A DNA stretch of 64,000 nucleotides from Pseudomonas putida (lineage in GTDB: Bacteria > Pseudomonadota > Gammaproteobacteria > Pseudomonadales > Pseudomonadaceae): the NCBI RefSeq assembly GCF_028682175.1, contig NZ_JANHKS010000008.1:1-64000 (forward strand), written 5' to 3'. The notes under the pieces are model-generated. The model had not been told where the DNA came from. It worked only from the letters and a program-made list of their open reading frames with translations, and searched no databases. Positions 1 to 8,680 of the stretch are shown here, piece after piece. Made by a program: the position numbers and the translations under genes. Each line of letters opens with the position of its first letter. The first letter of the stretch is position 1.

Positions 1-10
1 GGGCTTTTTT

Positions 11-42
11 GGTTACTTTTTCAGCTCTTGGAAAAAGTGACC
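11..42. repeat. Imperfect inverted repeat at the left edge
   Basis: Arms at 11-22 and 31-42 pair at 11 of 12 positions around an 8-base loop (GGTTACTTTTTC against GAAAAAGTGACC). Sequence of this kind, with a TTACTTTTT arm, an AAAAAGTGACCCGC arm and a following GTAAGGGCGGAA, is to my knowledge a dispersed non-coding repeat in many Pseudomonas genomes. It can be translated for some distance, but I see no gene in it. Confidence 0.5.
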
Positions 43-116
43 CGCCGTAAGGGCGGAAAGCGCAATCAGCACCACCCGAAGAAATGGATATACACACTAC
101 TCTCGAGTCACCCAGC

Positions 117-157
117 GACGCGGAGCGTCGTTCAAGGCATTACCACGCGGAGCGTGG
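117..157. repeat. Pair of GCGGAGCG stem-loops
   Basis: Two short perfect palindromes lie close together: GACGCGGAGCGTC at 117-129 and CCACGCGGAGCGTGG at 143-157, both with a GGA loop. The segment CACGCGGAGCGTGGGAACGA is a familiar dispersed repeat of Pseudomonas intergenic regions. It sits 125 bases upstream of the MFS gene and is unlikely to be coding. Confidence 0.55.
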
Positions 158-251
158 GAACGATCATCAGCGATCATCACCTTAAAGACGCAAATGAATT
201 TATCTCAGTGTCCAGTCAACCGCGATTGTGTAACGATGTTTGGCTTAAACG

Positions 252-261
252 CCCCCCCCCC
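252..261 (+). promoter_or_regulatory. C10 homopolymer upstream of the MFS gene
   Basis: Ten consecutive C residues end 21 bases before the chosen start codon at 283, just before a possible ribosome binding site (AAGGA, 268-272). A run this long is rare in the window and could change length by slipped-strand mispairing. Whether it affects expression is unknown. Confidence 0.35.
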
Positions 262-282
262 ATCGCCAAGGACAGAACACGG

Positions 283-1485
283 ATGCTCGCCGCCCTCAGA
301 CACTACCCCGCCTCGGTCCAGTTGCTGCTGTCCTCGTCCCTGTTCCTGACGCTCGGCCGCGCGATCACCCTGCCGTACCTGGTGATCTACCTGTCATCGA
401 ACTTCACCCTCAGCATCAGCGACATCGGCATGATCGTCGGCAGCGCCCTGATCGTAGGTTCCTTGCTGAGCCTCTACGGCGGCTACCTCACCGACAAACT
501 GTCGAGCTACAAGCTGATCCTGTGCTTCACCGGCTTCTTCTTCGTCGGCTTCGTCGGCATGTGCGTCACCGGGCAGCTGTGGCTGTTCTTCCTGTTCCTG
601 GTCTCGTTCAACTTCGCCTATTCGGTGATCGACATCGTGGTCAAGGCGGCCTTCGGCAAGCTTCTGCCGGTGGAAGAGCAGAGCAAGGTGTTCTCGGTGC
701 GCTACACCCTCATCAACATCGGCTATGCAGTCGGCCCGTTCATTGGAGCGGGGCTGGCCCACTGGAACATGAAGCTGCCGTTCGTGATGTCGGCGGTGCT
801 GGGGCTGGGCTACTTCCTGGTCTATTCGATCTATGGCGATCGCAAGCTCAGTTCGGCCGATCCTGCCAACGCGCCGGTGTCGTTCCTGGCGGTCGGGCGG
901 ATCCTGCTCAAGGACTATCGCCTGGTCTGCTTCACCATTGGCGGTGTGCTCAGTGCCGTGGTGTTCGGTCAGTTCACTGCGTACCTGTCGCAATTTCTGG
1001 TGACCACCCACACCGCCGAGTTCGCCTACCAGGTCATCAGCACCGTGGTGGCGGTCAATGCGGCGGTGGTGATCTGCCTGCAATACCTGGTCGGCAAGCA
1101 CATCAGCCATCAGTACCTGAACCAGTGGCTGACCGCAGGTTTCAGCCTGTTCCTGATGGGGGTGGTGGGCTTTGCCATGTCCACCAGCGTGCTGCACTGG
1201 GGCATTGCGATTGCAATCTTCACCCTCGGCGAGATCATCGTGTTCCCCGCCGAATACATGTTCATCGACCGCATCGCCCCGACCCACCTGCGCGGCATGT
1301 ACTACGGCGCGCAGAACCTGTCTAACCTCGGCGGTGCGCTGGGCCCGGTGCTGTGCGGTTTCGCGCTGGCGACGCAGCCACCGGCGTTCATGTTCTATAT
1401 GCTGGCGGGCTTTATCGTGGGCGGCGGCTGCTTCTACCTGCTGGGCGCGTCCTATTCCAGGCGCCACGATCAACAAACCCGGTAA
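283..1485 (+). CDS. MFS transporter, probable drug or metabolite exporter
   Basis: This 400-residue protein has about twelve hydrophobic segments, as expected for a major facilitator in the inner membrane. The loop after the second segment (about residues 66-77, GGYLTDKLSSYK) has the G-x-x-x-D pattern of MFS motif A. The substrate cannot be read from sequence. The reading frame is open upstream to position 28, but the hydrophilic extension crosses repeat DNA and a C10 run, and homology-like composition begins at the ATG at 283, preceded by AAGGA. The stop is ten bases before zapE, so the two genes are probably co-transcribed. The MFS assignment is firm and the physiological role is not. Confidence 0.85.
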   Translation: MLAALRHYPASVQLLLSSSLFLTLGRAITLPYLVIYLSSNFTLSISDIGMIVGSALIVGSLLSLYGGYLTDKLSSYKLILCFTGFFFVGFVGMCVTGQLWLFFLFLVSFNFAYSVIDIVVKAAFGKLLPVEEQSKVFSVRYTLINIGYAVGPFIGAGLAHWNMKLPFVMSAVLGLGYFLVYSIYGDRKLSSADPANAPVSFLAVGRILLKDYRLVCFTIGGVLSAVVFGQFTAYLSQFLVTTHTAEFAYQVISTVVAVNAAVVICLQYLVGKHISHQYLNQWLTAGFSLFLMGVVGFAMSTSVLHWGIAIAIFTLGEIIVFPAEYMFIDRIAPTHLRGMYYGAQNLSNLGGALGPVLCGFALATQPPAFMFYMLAGFIVGGGCFYLLGASYSRRHDQQTR

Positions 1486-1494
1486 CGTTTTGCG

Positions 1495-2616
1495 ATGACG
1501 CACCTTTCACCTCTGGATGCCTGGCAGCAGGCGGTCGATACACAGGGTTTTCAGCCGGACGAGGCCCAGCGCAAGGCGGCGTTGCAACTGCAGGAATGCT
1601 GGAGCGCGGTGCGCGCCGGGCGCTCCCATGGCGTGCCCAAGGGCGTTTACCTGTGGGGGCCGGTGGGGCGGGGCAAGACCTGGCTCATGGATCGCTTCTT
1701 CGAGGGCCTGCAGATTCCGGCCCGGCGCCAGCATTTCCATCACTTCATGCGTTGGGTGCATCAGCGCCTGTTTCAATTGACGGGCGTTGCCAAGCCACTT
1801 GAAGTGCTGGCCCATGAACTGGCCCAGGAAGTGCGGGTGCTGTGCTTCGACGAGCTGTTCGTCAACGACATCGGCGATGCGGTGATCCTCGGCGGCCTGT
1901 TGCGGGCCATGTTCGAGGAGGGCGTGGTACTGGTCTGTACGTCCAATCAACTGCCCGAGCAGCTGTATTCCACCGGGCACAACCGCGAGCGGTTCATTCC
2001 GGCGATCACCGCGATCAATCACTACATGAACGTGGTGTCGGTGGACGGCGGCGAAGACCATCGCCTGCATCCGGGGCAGGCCGAGCAGCGCTATTGGGTC
2101 ACCCAGGAGAAAGGGCCGAGCGCGCTGGTCGAGGTGTTCGAGACCTTGAGCAGTGGCGAGTCGGTTTCGATCCAGCCGGTGCCGGTGGGGCGCCGTCATT
2201 TGCCGGTGGTGCGATGCAGCAAGACGGTGCTCTGGTGCCGCTATGCAGACATTTGCGAGCAGCCGCTGGCGGCCATGGATTTCATCGAACTGTGCGATCG
2301 CTACAAGGCCGTGCTCTTGAGTGAAGTGCCCGCCTTGAGCGCGCCCCAACGTGAAGGGCGCATTGCCCGGGGCACGGAGGATGGCGTGGAGCAGGTGACG
2401 GCAGGCGATCGCGAACTGCCGCAGTTGTCACCCTACGATGACGGCGTGCGGCGATTCATTGCGCTGGTGGACGAGTGCTACGACCGCAAGGTGCCGCTGT
2501 ACGTCGAAGCGGCCATGCCGATGCACGACCTGTACACCGAGGGCTACCTGGCCTTCGCCTTCCGCCGGACCTTGAGCCGGTTGCAGGAGATGCAACTGGC
2601 GCGGTTCGGGCATTGA
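1495..2616 (+). CDS. zapE: Cell division protein ZapE, AFG1-like ATPase
   Basis: The 373-residue product has a Walker A loop (GPVGRGKT, residues 55-62) and a Walker B segment (LCFDE, 116-120) followed by FVNDIGDA, the arrangement of the AFG1/ZapE P-loop ATPase family. ZapE associates with the Z ring in E. coli during constriction and under low oxygen. The length fits the family. It starts ten bases after the MFS stop and is followed by a REP palindrome, so it is the last gene of a short unit. Pseudomonas genomes often carry two ZapE-like ATPases. This one is not beside the ribosomal or divisome genes that usually flank the main copy, so it may be the accessory paralogue. Confidence 0.87.
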   Translation: MTHLSPLDAWQQAVDTQGFQPDEAQRKAALQLQECWSAVRAGRSHGVPKGVYLWGPVGRGKTWLMDRFFEGLQIPARRQHFHHFMRWVHQRLFQLTGVAKPLEVLAHELAQEVRVLCFDELFVNDIGDAVILGGLLRAMFEEGVVLVCTSNQLPEQLYSTGHNRERFIPAITAINHYMNVVSVDGGEDHRLHPGQAEQRYWVTQEKGPSALVEVFETLSSGESVSIQPVPVGRRHLPVVRCSKTVLWCRYADICEQPLAAMDFIELCDRYKAVLLSEVPALSAPQREGRIARGTEDGVEQVTAGDRELPQLSPYDDGVRRFIALVDECYDRKVPLYVEAAMPMHDLYTEGYLAFAFRRTLSRLQEMQLARFGH

Positions 2617-2633
2617 TAAAGCCGCCCCGCGTT

Positions 2634-2747
2634 CCGTAGCAGTCCGGCTTGCCGGCGTCGGGGCCCTCAAGATCGCTGACGCCGGCAAGCCGGACTGCTA
2701 CGGGACCGAGGCGTTCGATCCATAGCAGCACGGTTCGCCGGCGGGGA
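2634..2747. repeat. REP palindrome (GCTTGCCGGC family) plus a single REP half
   Basis: Arms starting CCGTAGCAGTCCGGCTTGCC at 2634 and ending in the complementary sequence at 2703 form a long hairpin in the gap between the convergent zapE and EamA genes. A further unpaired, diverged half of the same family lies at about 2721-2747. It may act as a bidirectional 3'-end structure. Confidence 0.85.
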
Positions 2748-2766
2748 CGTACGCAAGATCGCCGCC

Positions 2767-3651
2767 TCAGGCCTGGCTTCTACGCCGATGCCGCAACACA
2801 TGCTTGGCGCCTTCGATCACCAGCACCACCACCGCCAGCCAGATCGGCAGGTAGGTCATCCATTCCTCACGCTGGATGGATTCCCCCAGCGCCAGGGCGA
2901 CGAACACCAGCAGCACAGGCTCCACGTAGCTCAGCAAGCCGAACACGCTGAACGCCAACAGGCGGCTGGCGAAGATGTAGCTGATCAGGGCCGAAGCGCT
3001 GATGACCCCCAGGATCGGAATCAACACATACAGGCGCGGCGATTGCTCCACCACCGATGGGTTGCCCTTGCAGATGAAGGTGATCGCCACCGGCAGGATC
3101 AATACCATGTCCCACCACAGGCCGCCCAGGTTGTCGGTCTTGAGCTTGCGCCGCAGGACGAAATACATCGGGTAACCCACGCACACCACCAGCACTTCCC
3201 AGGAAAAACTGCCCAGGCGCAGCAGCTCGTTGCCCACCCCGACAATGGCGCAACAGGCTGCGATCTTTTGCAGGTGCGACAAGTGCTCGCCGTAGACCAG
3301 CCGACCGGTGAGGATCATGGTCAGGGGCAGCAGGAAATACCCCAGCGACACATCCAGGCTGCGCCCGTGCAGCGGCGCCCACATGAACAGCCACAATTGC
3401 ACGCCCATGAGAAACGCCGACAGCGCCATGACCAGCAGCAGCGCCGGGTTCTGGCGAATGCGGTTGGCCTGGGCGCGCGCCAGTTTCCAGTCGCCGCTCC
3501 AGAGCATGAAGATCGTCACACAGGGCAGGGTCAGCAACATCCGCCAACCGAAGATTTCCTCACCGCTGAGCGGTTTCAGCAATGAGGTGTAGAAGTACAT
3601 GACCGCGAAGAGGCAGGAGGCCATGACCGATAACGCAACACCCTTGTACAC
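2767..3651 (-). CDS. EamA/RarD-like drug-metabolite permease
   Basis: The 294-residue protein opens with MYKGVALSVMASCLFAVMYF and has about ten hydrophobic helices arranged as two EamA halves. The start (K-G at residues 3-4, an aromatic-rich first helix, then GEEIFGWRMLLTLP) resembles RarD, an inner-membrane permease of unknown substrate linked to chloramphenicol sensitivity. The C-terminus is rich in Arg and His. It stands alone: it faces zapE across a REP element, and upstream lies a 255-base gap before a gene on the other strand. The family is certain and the substrate unknown. Confidence 0.82.
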   Translation of the reverse strand: MYKGVALSVMASCLFAVMYFYTSLLKPLSGEEIFGWRMLLTLPCVTIFMLWSGDWKLARAQANRIRQNPALLLVMALSAFLMGVQLWLFMWAPLHGRSLDVSLGYFLLPLTMILTGRLVYGEHLSHLQKIAACCAIVGVGNELLRLGSFSWEVLVVCVGYPMYFVLRRKLKTDNLGGLWWDMVLILPVAITFICKGNPSVVEQSPRLYVLIPILGVISASALISYIFASRLLAFSVFGLLSYVEPVLLVFVALALGESIQREEWMTYLPIWLAVVVLVIEGAKHVLRHRRRSQA

Positions 3652-3906
3652 AGGGGCTCCTTTTCTGATTTCAATGAAGGCTTCCGGTGCCTTGCTCTGA
3701 TGGCTGGCTTGCGTGAAGTGGCGCGCAGTTTAGCCGAAGGTGCCGGTGGCGATGGTCTGCAATCTGGTAAACGTCGCTTCTGATGGCAGTAAACGACGCC
3801 TCTTTGGCAGAGAACGAAACCGCGCGCCGATTGAGCGCGAAAGCCGCCGGCCTCAGACTTTTCCTCAACGCGCCAACACCGGCGCGGCCCTTTGAGGAGC
3901 ATCGCC

Positions 3907-4548
3907 ATGACCCAAGAAATCGCCGGTATCAAGATCCCCGACAGCGCCCTGGCCCGCGCCACCACCGAGTACATCCGCGAGCAGGAAACCGACCTCTTGT
4001 TCAATCACTCCCGTCGCGTGTTCCTGTGGGGCGCCCTGACCGGCGAGCGCAAGGGTCTGAAATACGACGCCGAGCAGCTGTATGTCGGCGCGATGTTCCA
4101 TGACCTGGGCCTGATGGAACAACACAGCAGCCCCGACCTGCGTTTCGAAGTCGACAGCGCCAATGCTGCCCGCGCCTTCGCCAAACCGTTCGGCCTTTCC
4201 GAAGGCGATCTGGAGCAAGTCTGGTTGTCCATCGCACTGCACACCACGCCGGGCGTGCCGGAGCACCTGCGCCCGAACGTGGCCCTGGTGACCGCAGGGG
4301 TGGAAATGGACGTGCTGGGCATCCAGTACGATGCGTTCAGCGACCAGCAGCGCGAAGTCGTGACCCATGCCCATCCGCGCGGCGATGAGTTCAAGGAATG
4401 CATCCTCTGCGCATTCGCCAACGGTTTCCGCCACAAGCCGGACACCACCTTCGGCACCGTCAACGCTGACGTGCTGGTGGATGAAGATCCGAAGTTCAAG
4501 CCGATGAATTTCGTCAACATCATCCGCAGCTCGTCGTGGAAGGCTTGA
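3907..4548 (+). CDS. HD-domain hydrolase, cyanamide-hydratase-like
   Basis: The 213-residue soluble protein shows the metal-binding H...HD...D signature: His34 (NHSRR), His65-Asp66 (MFHDLGL) and Asp135 (GVEMDVLG). The spacing and the NHSRRV-x-WG context resemble the small HD family containing fungal cyanamide hydratase rather than the larger nucleotide phosphohydrolases. The start at 3907 is chosen because AGGAG lies eight bases upstream; an in-frame TTG at 3892 would place that Shine-Dalgarno inside the gene. It appears to be a single-gene unit ending in a REP palindrome. Hydration of a nitrile-like or cyanamide-like substrate is an inference from family resemblance only. Confidence 0.75.
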   Translation: MTQEIAGIKIPDSALARATTEYIREQETDLLFNHSRRVFLWGALTGERKGLKYDAEQLYVGAMFHDLGLMEQHSSPDLRFEVDSANAARAFAKPFGLSEGDLEQVWLSIALHTTPGVPEHLRPNVALVTAGVEMDVLGIQYDAFSDQQREVVTHAHPRGDEFKECILCAFANGFRHKPDTTFGTVNADVLVDEDPKFKPMNFVNIIRSSSWKA

Positions 4549-4584
4549 AGCGTCTGGCGTAGGCGCTACTGAAACACGGCTTTT

Positions 4585-4674
4585 CTGTAGGAGTGAGCTT
4601 GCTCGCGATAGCGGTGGGGCAGTGACCCCTGCATTGTCTGAATGACCGCGATCGCGAGCAAGCTCACTCCTACA
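4585..4674. repeat. REP palindrome (GCTTGCTCGCGA family)
   Basis: A left arm reading TGTAGGAGTGAGCTTGCTCG and a complementary right arm ending ACTCCTACA enclose about 45 bases. It lies between the HD-domain gene and the YbjJ-like MFS gene. Confidence 0.9.
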
Positions 4675-4814
4675 TTGGTTGTGGTGTTCGGTGGGTCTGA
4701 GGCATCTGTGAGGCGAAATCCTCAAATAACCCTCCTTCGACATCACGCCAACCCCTGTTAGGCTCATGGCTGGTCGGCCCATGAAGGGCTGGCGTCGTTG
4801 CCAAGGGAGCCTGC

Positions 4815-5966
4815 ATGACCTCCATCAGTACCGCCGCGCCCACCGTTCCGGGGCGGCTGGAACAGTTTTCCACCCGGGTTGCGTTCTTCATCACCGGGTT
4901 CAGCATCTCCGCATGGGCGCCGCTGGTGCCCTATGCCAGGGATCGCCTCGGGCTGGACGACGCAGGCCTGGGCCTGTTGCTGCTGTGCCTGGGCATCGGC
5001 TCGATTGTGTCCATGCCCGTGGCCGGTGCCCTGACTGTGCGCTACGGCTGTCGGCGCATCATCCTGACGGTCGGCAGCATCGCCTGCCTGTGCCTGCCGT
5101 TGCTCGCCACCCTGACCCAGATACCGCTGATGGTCGCGACCCTGTTCATCTATGGCGCCAGTATGGGCGCGCTGGGGTGCGTGACCAACATCCAGGCGAT
5201 CATTGTCGAGCGCGCCAGCGGCAGGACCATGATGTCGGGCTTTCACGGGCTGTTCAGTTGCGGCGGCATCGTCGGTGCGGCGGGTGTGTCGGCGCTGTTG
5301 AGCCTGGGCGTGTGGCCATGGCTGAGCATGACCCTGGTGGCGCTGTTCATCCTCCTGGCCATGTACAAGGCCGGCCCCAACCTGCTGGGATACGGCAGCG
5401 AAGCGGGCGGGCCAGCGTTCGCGATTCCCCACGGCGTGGTGCTGTTCATTGGGCTGATGTGCTTCACCGTGTTTCTCACCGAAGGCGCGATGCTCGACTG
5501 GAGCGCGGTGTTCCTCAGCACCCAGCGCGGCGTTGAACCCTCCTATGCCGGGTTCGGCTACGCCGTCTTTGCGTTGGCGATGGCCATCGGCCGGTTGTGC
5601 GGCGACCCCATCGTGCGGCGCCTGGGCGTGCACCGGATCATCCTGTTCGGCGGCTTGTGCGCAGCAGTCGGCATGGCCGTGGCTACCCTGGTCGAGCACT
5701 GGCAGGCGGCGCTGGTGGGATACGCGCTGGTGGGGCTGGGCTGCTCCAACATCGTCCCGGTGTTCTACAGCGCGGTCGGGCGGCAGAAGACCATGCCGGA
5801 GAATGTCGCGGTCCCGGCCATTACCACCCTGGGCTATATCGGCATCCTGATGGGCCCGGCGGGGATCGGCTTCGTCGCCCACCTCAGCAGCCTCGGCGCG
5901 GCGTTTCTGATTATCGCGCTGATGCTGCTGGGTGTGGCGCTCAGTGGTCGCTACCTGAAGGTGTGA
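4815..5966 (+). CDS. MFS transporter, YbjJ-like
   Basis: The 383-residue protein has twelve predicted membrane segments and the N-terminal pattern ISAWAPLVPYARDRLGLDDAG seen (in shorter form) in E. coli YbjJ-type facilitators of unknown substrate. The loop at about residue 73 (LTVRYGCRR) corresponds to MFS motif A. The ATG at 4815 follows AGGGAG at a suitable distance. It ends four bases before the convergent PhzF-like gene. The family call is secure, and nothing in the context gives the substrate. Confidence 0.82.
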   Translation: MTSISTAAPTVPGRLEQFSTRVAFFITGFSISAWAPLVPYARDRLGLDDAGLGLLLLCLGIGSIVSMPVAGALTVRYGCRRIILTVGSIACLCLPLLATLTQIPLMVATLFIYGASMGALGCVTNIQAIIVERASGRTMMSGFHGLFSCGGIVGAAGVSALLSLGVWPWLSMTLVALFILLAMYKAGPNLLGYGSEAGGPAFAIPHGVVLFIGLMCFTVFLTEGAMLDWSAVFLSTQRGVEPSYAGFGYAVFALAMAIGRLCGDPIVRRLGVHRIILFGGLCAAVGMAVATLVEHWQAALVGYALVGLGCSNIVPVFYSAVGRQKTMPENVAVPAITTLGYIGILMGPAGIGFVAHLSSLGAAFLIIALMLLGVALSGRYLKV

Positions 5967-5969
5967 GGC

Positions 5970-6803
5970 TCAGAGCGGGCGCGCCGTGCCCGACACGCGA
6001 ATCGAACTGCCGGGCACGTCGCTGAACGTGGCGTGAATCCGCGAGCGGCTGCCCATGTCCTCGCCCTGCACGATGTCGATGGCGCCACCGTGATTCCAGC
6101 GAATGTCGCGCAGATAGCCGGCGAACGCTGCAGATGCTGCCCCGGTGGCCGGGTCCTCGTAGACGCCACCAAAGGCGAACGGGTTGCGGGTGTGGAACAG
6201 GCGAGGGCTTTCGGCGAACACCAAAAGGATAGTCACCAGGCCTTCGCGCACCATCAGCTCACGGCCGCTGGCGAAGTCATAGCGCATGTTTTTCAGGGTG
6301 TCGCGACGGTTCAGCGCCAGCACCAGATGCTGCGCGCCGCCATTGATAAGGGCAGGGGGGATGCGCAGGTCGATGTCTTCGGCCTGCAGGTCGAACAGAG
6401 CCATGGCCGCACTCAACAGCTCACGGCGGACCGGCTGGCTGTGGGTGGGCGGCGATTGCAGCGCGGCGGAGGTCAGCGTGCCTTGCTTGTGGCCTTCGAC
6501 ACTGATTCGCGCCTGGTTCAGTTGCAGTTCGTACAGGCCTTCGCCATAGCGGCCGGCCAATGCCGCACCCAGCGCAATGGTCGCGTGGCCGCAGAACGGC
6601 ACCTCGGCTTCGGGGGAGAAATAGCGCACGCGCCAGGCATCGCCCTCGGGCACCGCAAACGCGGTTTCCGAATAGCCAACCTCGGCGGCGACCGCCTGCA
6701 TCGTGGCGTCATCGGGGAGGATTTCGCCAATCCACACGCCGGCCGGGTTGCCGCCTTGATCAGCGTCGGAAAACGCCGCGAGTCTGAGGATGTCCAGTGC
6801 CAT
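5970..6803 (-). CDS. PhzF-family isomerase/epimerase-like protein
   Basis: The 277-residue protein begins LDILRLAAFSD-x-x-x-GGNPAGV and contains GYSETAF and the PFCGHATIALG block (about residues 73-83), the hallmarks of the PhzF/YddE fold. The Glu in SETAF is the general acid/base of PhzF. Most genomic homologues are not in phenazine operons and have no known substrate; no other phenazine gene is present here. The start is the ATG at 6803, with AAGGAT upstream, because the extra 16 N-terminal residues of the longer frame are unlike the family. Confidence 0.83.
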   Translation of the reverse strand: MALDILRLAAFSDADQGGNPAGVWIGEILPDDATMQAVAAEVGYSETAFAVPEGDAWRVRYFSPEAEVPFCGHATIALGAALAGRYGEGLYELQLNQARISVEGHKQGTLTSAALQSPPTHSQPVRRELLSAAMALFDLQAEDIDLRIPPALINGGAQHLVLALNRRDTLKNMRYDFASGRELMVREGLVTILLVFAESPRLFHTRNPFAFGGVYEDPATGAASAAFAGYLRDIRWNHGGAIDIVQGEDMGSRSRIHATFSDVPGSSIRVSGTARPL

Positions 6804-6920
6804 GTTCGAAGGATCCTTGCGCCTTGGGGAAGTTGTGCAAGTCTCGTTCAATCAGGGCACCGGATACCAACCAAAAGTGCTTATGCGTGGGATTCGCCGG
6901 GTTGATGCTCAGGCGCAAAA

Positions 6921-6954
6921 CCGCTCCCGACGGCAAGCCGTGCTGCTACAGGGT
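6921..6954. repeat. Solitary REP half (GCTTGCCGGC family)
   Basis: A single unpaired unit reading ACGGCAAGCCGTGCTGCTAC lies in the gap between the PhzF and AhpD-like genes. It has the right-arm orientation of the paired elements elsewhere; no partner is nearby. Confidence 0.6.
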
Positions 6955-6969
6955 ATTACCGGGTGATGC

Positions 6970-7407
6970 TCAGGCCGGGATCATCGCGAAACCGACACCG
7001 AAGCGGTTCCAGGCGTTGATGGTGGCGATGGCCAGGGTGATGTTGGCCACATCGGCTTCGCTGTAGTGCGCAAGCAACGCTTCGTATTGATCCTGCGGCG
7101 CGTGGTGGATCGACAGCTGGGTCAGGCTTTCGACCCAGGCCAGCACGGCCTTTTCCTTGTCGCTGAAGAAAGTGGTTTCGGCCCATACGCTCAGGGTCTG
7201 CAGACGGGCTTCGGTTTCGCCAGCCTTGCGCGCATCGTTGGCGTGCATGTTCACGCAGTAGGCGCAGCCGTTGATCTGCGAAGCGCGCAGGCGGATCAGC
7301 TCCAGCAGCGAGTTATCCAGGCCGGACTTGGCCAGTGCGGTTTCGAGACCGACCATGGCTTTGTAGGCTTCAGGGGATTTCTGGGCCCAGGAAATGCGCT
7401 TGTTCAT
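6970..7407 (-). CDS. Carboxymuconolactone decarboxylase / AhpD-like alkylhydroperoxidase
   Basis: The 145-residue protein carries the AhpD-type redox signature: Glu36, then eleven residues to Cys48, Cys51 and His55 (CAYCVNMH). Such proteins reduce peroxides or disulfides through the CxxC pair. The start is the ATG at 7407; the longer upstream frame is low-complexity and not family-like. It is divergent from the dehalogenase-like gene at 7646, with about 240 bases between them. The fold call is firm. The true substrate is unknown, because most members of this family are not carboxymuconolactone decarboxylases. Confidence 0.85.
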   Translation of the reverse strand: MNKRISWAQKSPEAYKAMVGLETALAKSGLDNSLLELIRLRASQINGCAYCVNMHANDARKAGETEARLQTLSVWAETTFFSDKEKAVLAWVESLTQLSIHHAPQDQYEALLAHYSEADVANITLAIATINAWNRFGVGFAMIPA

Positions 7408-7645
7408 GTGGTTGTGCTCCGTAGCAGAAGTGGGAAAGTTCGTTGCGAGTGGCCCTACATTACGCTTGAGGTCGCAGGGACCGAATAGCCAATGGAACGG
7501 GATATTCGCAGACCAATTGCACGGGTCTGCAGTGATTGGTCTCCTGTCAGCGATCACGCTTCATGAACGCCGGCGACACGCTTTGCGTCTTGCCCCGCAA
7601 GCCCAGCGCTCTAGCATGTGAGCCATTCATCACAAGGAGTCATCC

Positions 7646-8521
7646 ATGTTTGCCGGATTCCAGAAAGACCAGCGCCAGGTCAACGGCGTGCAGATCGCCT
7701 ACCGCATCGGCGGCAGCGGGCCGGGCCTGTTGCTGTTGCATGGTCACCCGCAGACCCACGTCATCTGGCACAAGATCGCCGAACACCTGAGCCAGCATTT
7801 CACGGTGGTCGCCGCCGACCTGCGCGGCTACGGCGACAGCAGCAAGCCGCCCGCCAGCGAGGATCATTCCAGCTACAGCAAGCGGGAAATGGGCCGCGAC
7901 ATGGTCGAGTTGATGCGCGAGCTGGGCTTGTCGACGTTCTCGATCCTGGCCCATGACCGTGGTGCCCGGGTGGCCCACCGTCTGGCGCTGGATCATCCCC
8001 AGGTCGTGACGCGCATGGCGTTGCTCGACATCGCGCCGACCCTGGCGATGTACAGCCAGACCACCGAAGCCTTCGCCCGGGCCTACTGGCACTGGTTCTT
8101 CCTGATCCGCCCGGCGCCGCTGCCGGAAATGCTGTTGCAGGCAGATCCCGAGCAATACCTGCGCAGCGTCATGGGCAGCCGCAGCGCGGGACTGGCGCCG
8201 TTCACCGACGAAGCCTTCGCCGAGTATCTGCGCTGCCTGAGGCTGCCGGGCGCGGCACGCGGGGTGTGCGAGGATTACCGCGCCAGCGCCGGCATCGACC
8301 TGGAACATGACCGGGCTGACATCGCGGCGGGTAATCACCTGACCTTGCCGTTGCTGGTGTTGTGGGGCGGCGAGGGGACAGTGGGCAAATGCTTCGAGCC
8401 GCTCAAGGAGTGGCAGCAGGTCGCCACCGACGTGCGTGGCAAGGCGCTGCCGGGCGGGCATTACCTGGCGGAGGAAATTCCGCAAGAGTTGTTGGCCGAG
8501 GTGATGCCATTTTTGACTTAA
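7646..8521 (+). CDS. Alpha/beta hydrolase, fluoroacetate/haloacetate dehalogenase-like
   Basis: The 291-residue protein places key residues almost exactly as in fluoroacetate dehalogenase. The nucleophile is Asp104 in HDRGARV instead of the usual Ser, with a second acid Asp128 (LLDIAP) and His272 (GGHYLAEE). The halide-pocket pair His149-Trp150 lies in YWHWFF, and Tyr211 in CEDYRA. In the characterised enzyme these residues hydrolyse the carbon-fluorine bond to give glycolate. The ATG at 7646 follows AAGGAG. The gene is single and ends at a REP palindrome. Activity on other haloacids or an ester substrate is possible, but Asp at the nucleophile and the conserved H-W pair favour a dehalogenase. 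Confidence 0.82.
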   Translation: MFAGFQKDQRQVNGVQIAYRIGGSGPGLLLLHGHPQTHVIWHKIAEHLSQHFTVVAADLRGYGDSSKPPASEDHSSYSKREMGRDMVELMRELGLSTFSILAHDRGARVAHRLALDHPQVVTRMALLDIAPTLAMYSQTTEAFARAYWHWFFLIRPAPLPEMLLQADPEQYLRSVMGSRSAGLAPFTDEAFAEYLRCLRLPGAARGVCEDYRASAGIDLEHDRADIAAGNHLTLPLLVLWGGEGTVGKCFEPLKEWQQVATDVRGKALPGGHYLAEEIPQELLAEVMPFLT

Positions 8522-8558
8522 ACACGCCGCCACCACTACTGGTACTCCCACCGCTGCC

Positions 8559-8651
8559 CCTGTAGGAGTGAGCTTGCTCGCGATGGCGGAGTGTCTGTCA
8601 CAGCACCATCGTCTGACTGGACACCATCGCGAGCAAGCTCACTCCTACAGG
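8559..8651. repeat. REP palindrome (GCTTGCTCGCGA family)
   Basis: Left arm CCTGTAGGAGTGAGCTTGCT and complementary right arm ending CTCCTACAGG. It separates the convergent dehalogenase-like and PACE genes. Confidence 0.9.
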
Positions 8652-8680
8652 ATGTGTTTCGTCAAGCAGAGGGTGTCTCG

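Noticed and set aside
1..282. A long N-terminal extension of the MFS protein reaching back to position 28
   Set aside because: It would be translated from dispersed repeat DNA and a C10 run and has no family similarity; 283 is the better start.
5970..6803. A phenazine biosynthesis gene
   Set aside because: PhzF homologues are common outside phenazine operons, and no other phz gene is present.
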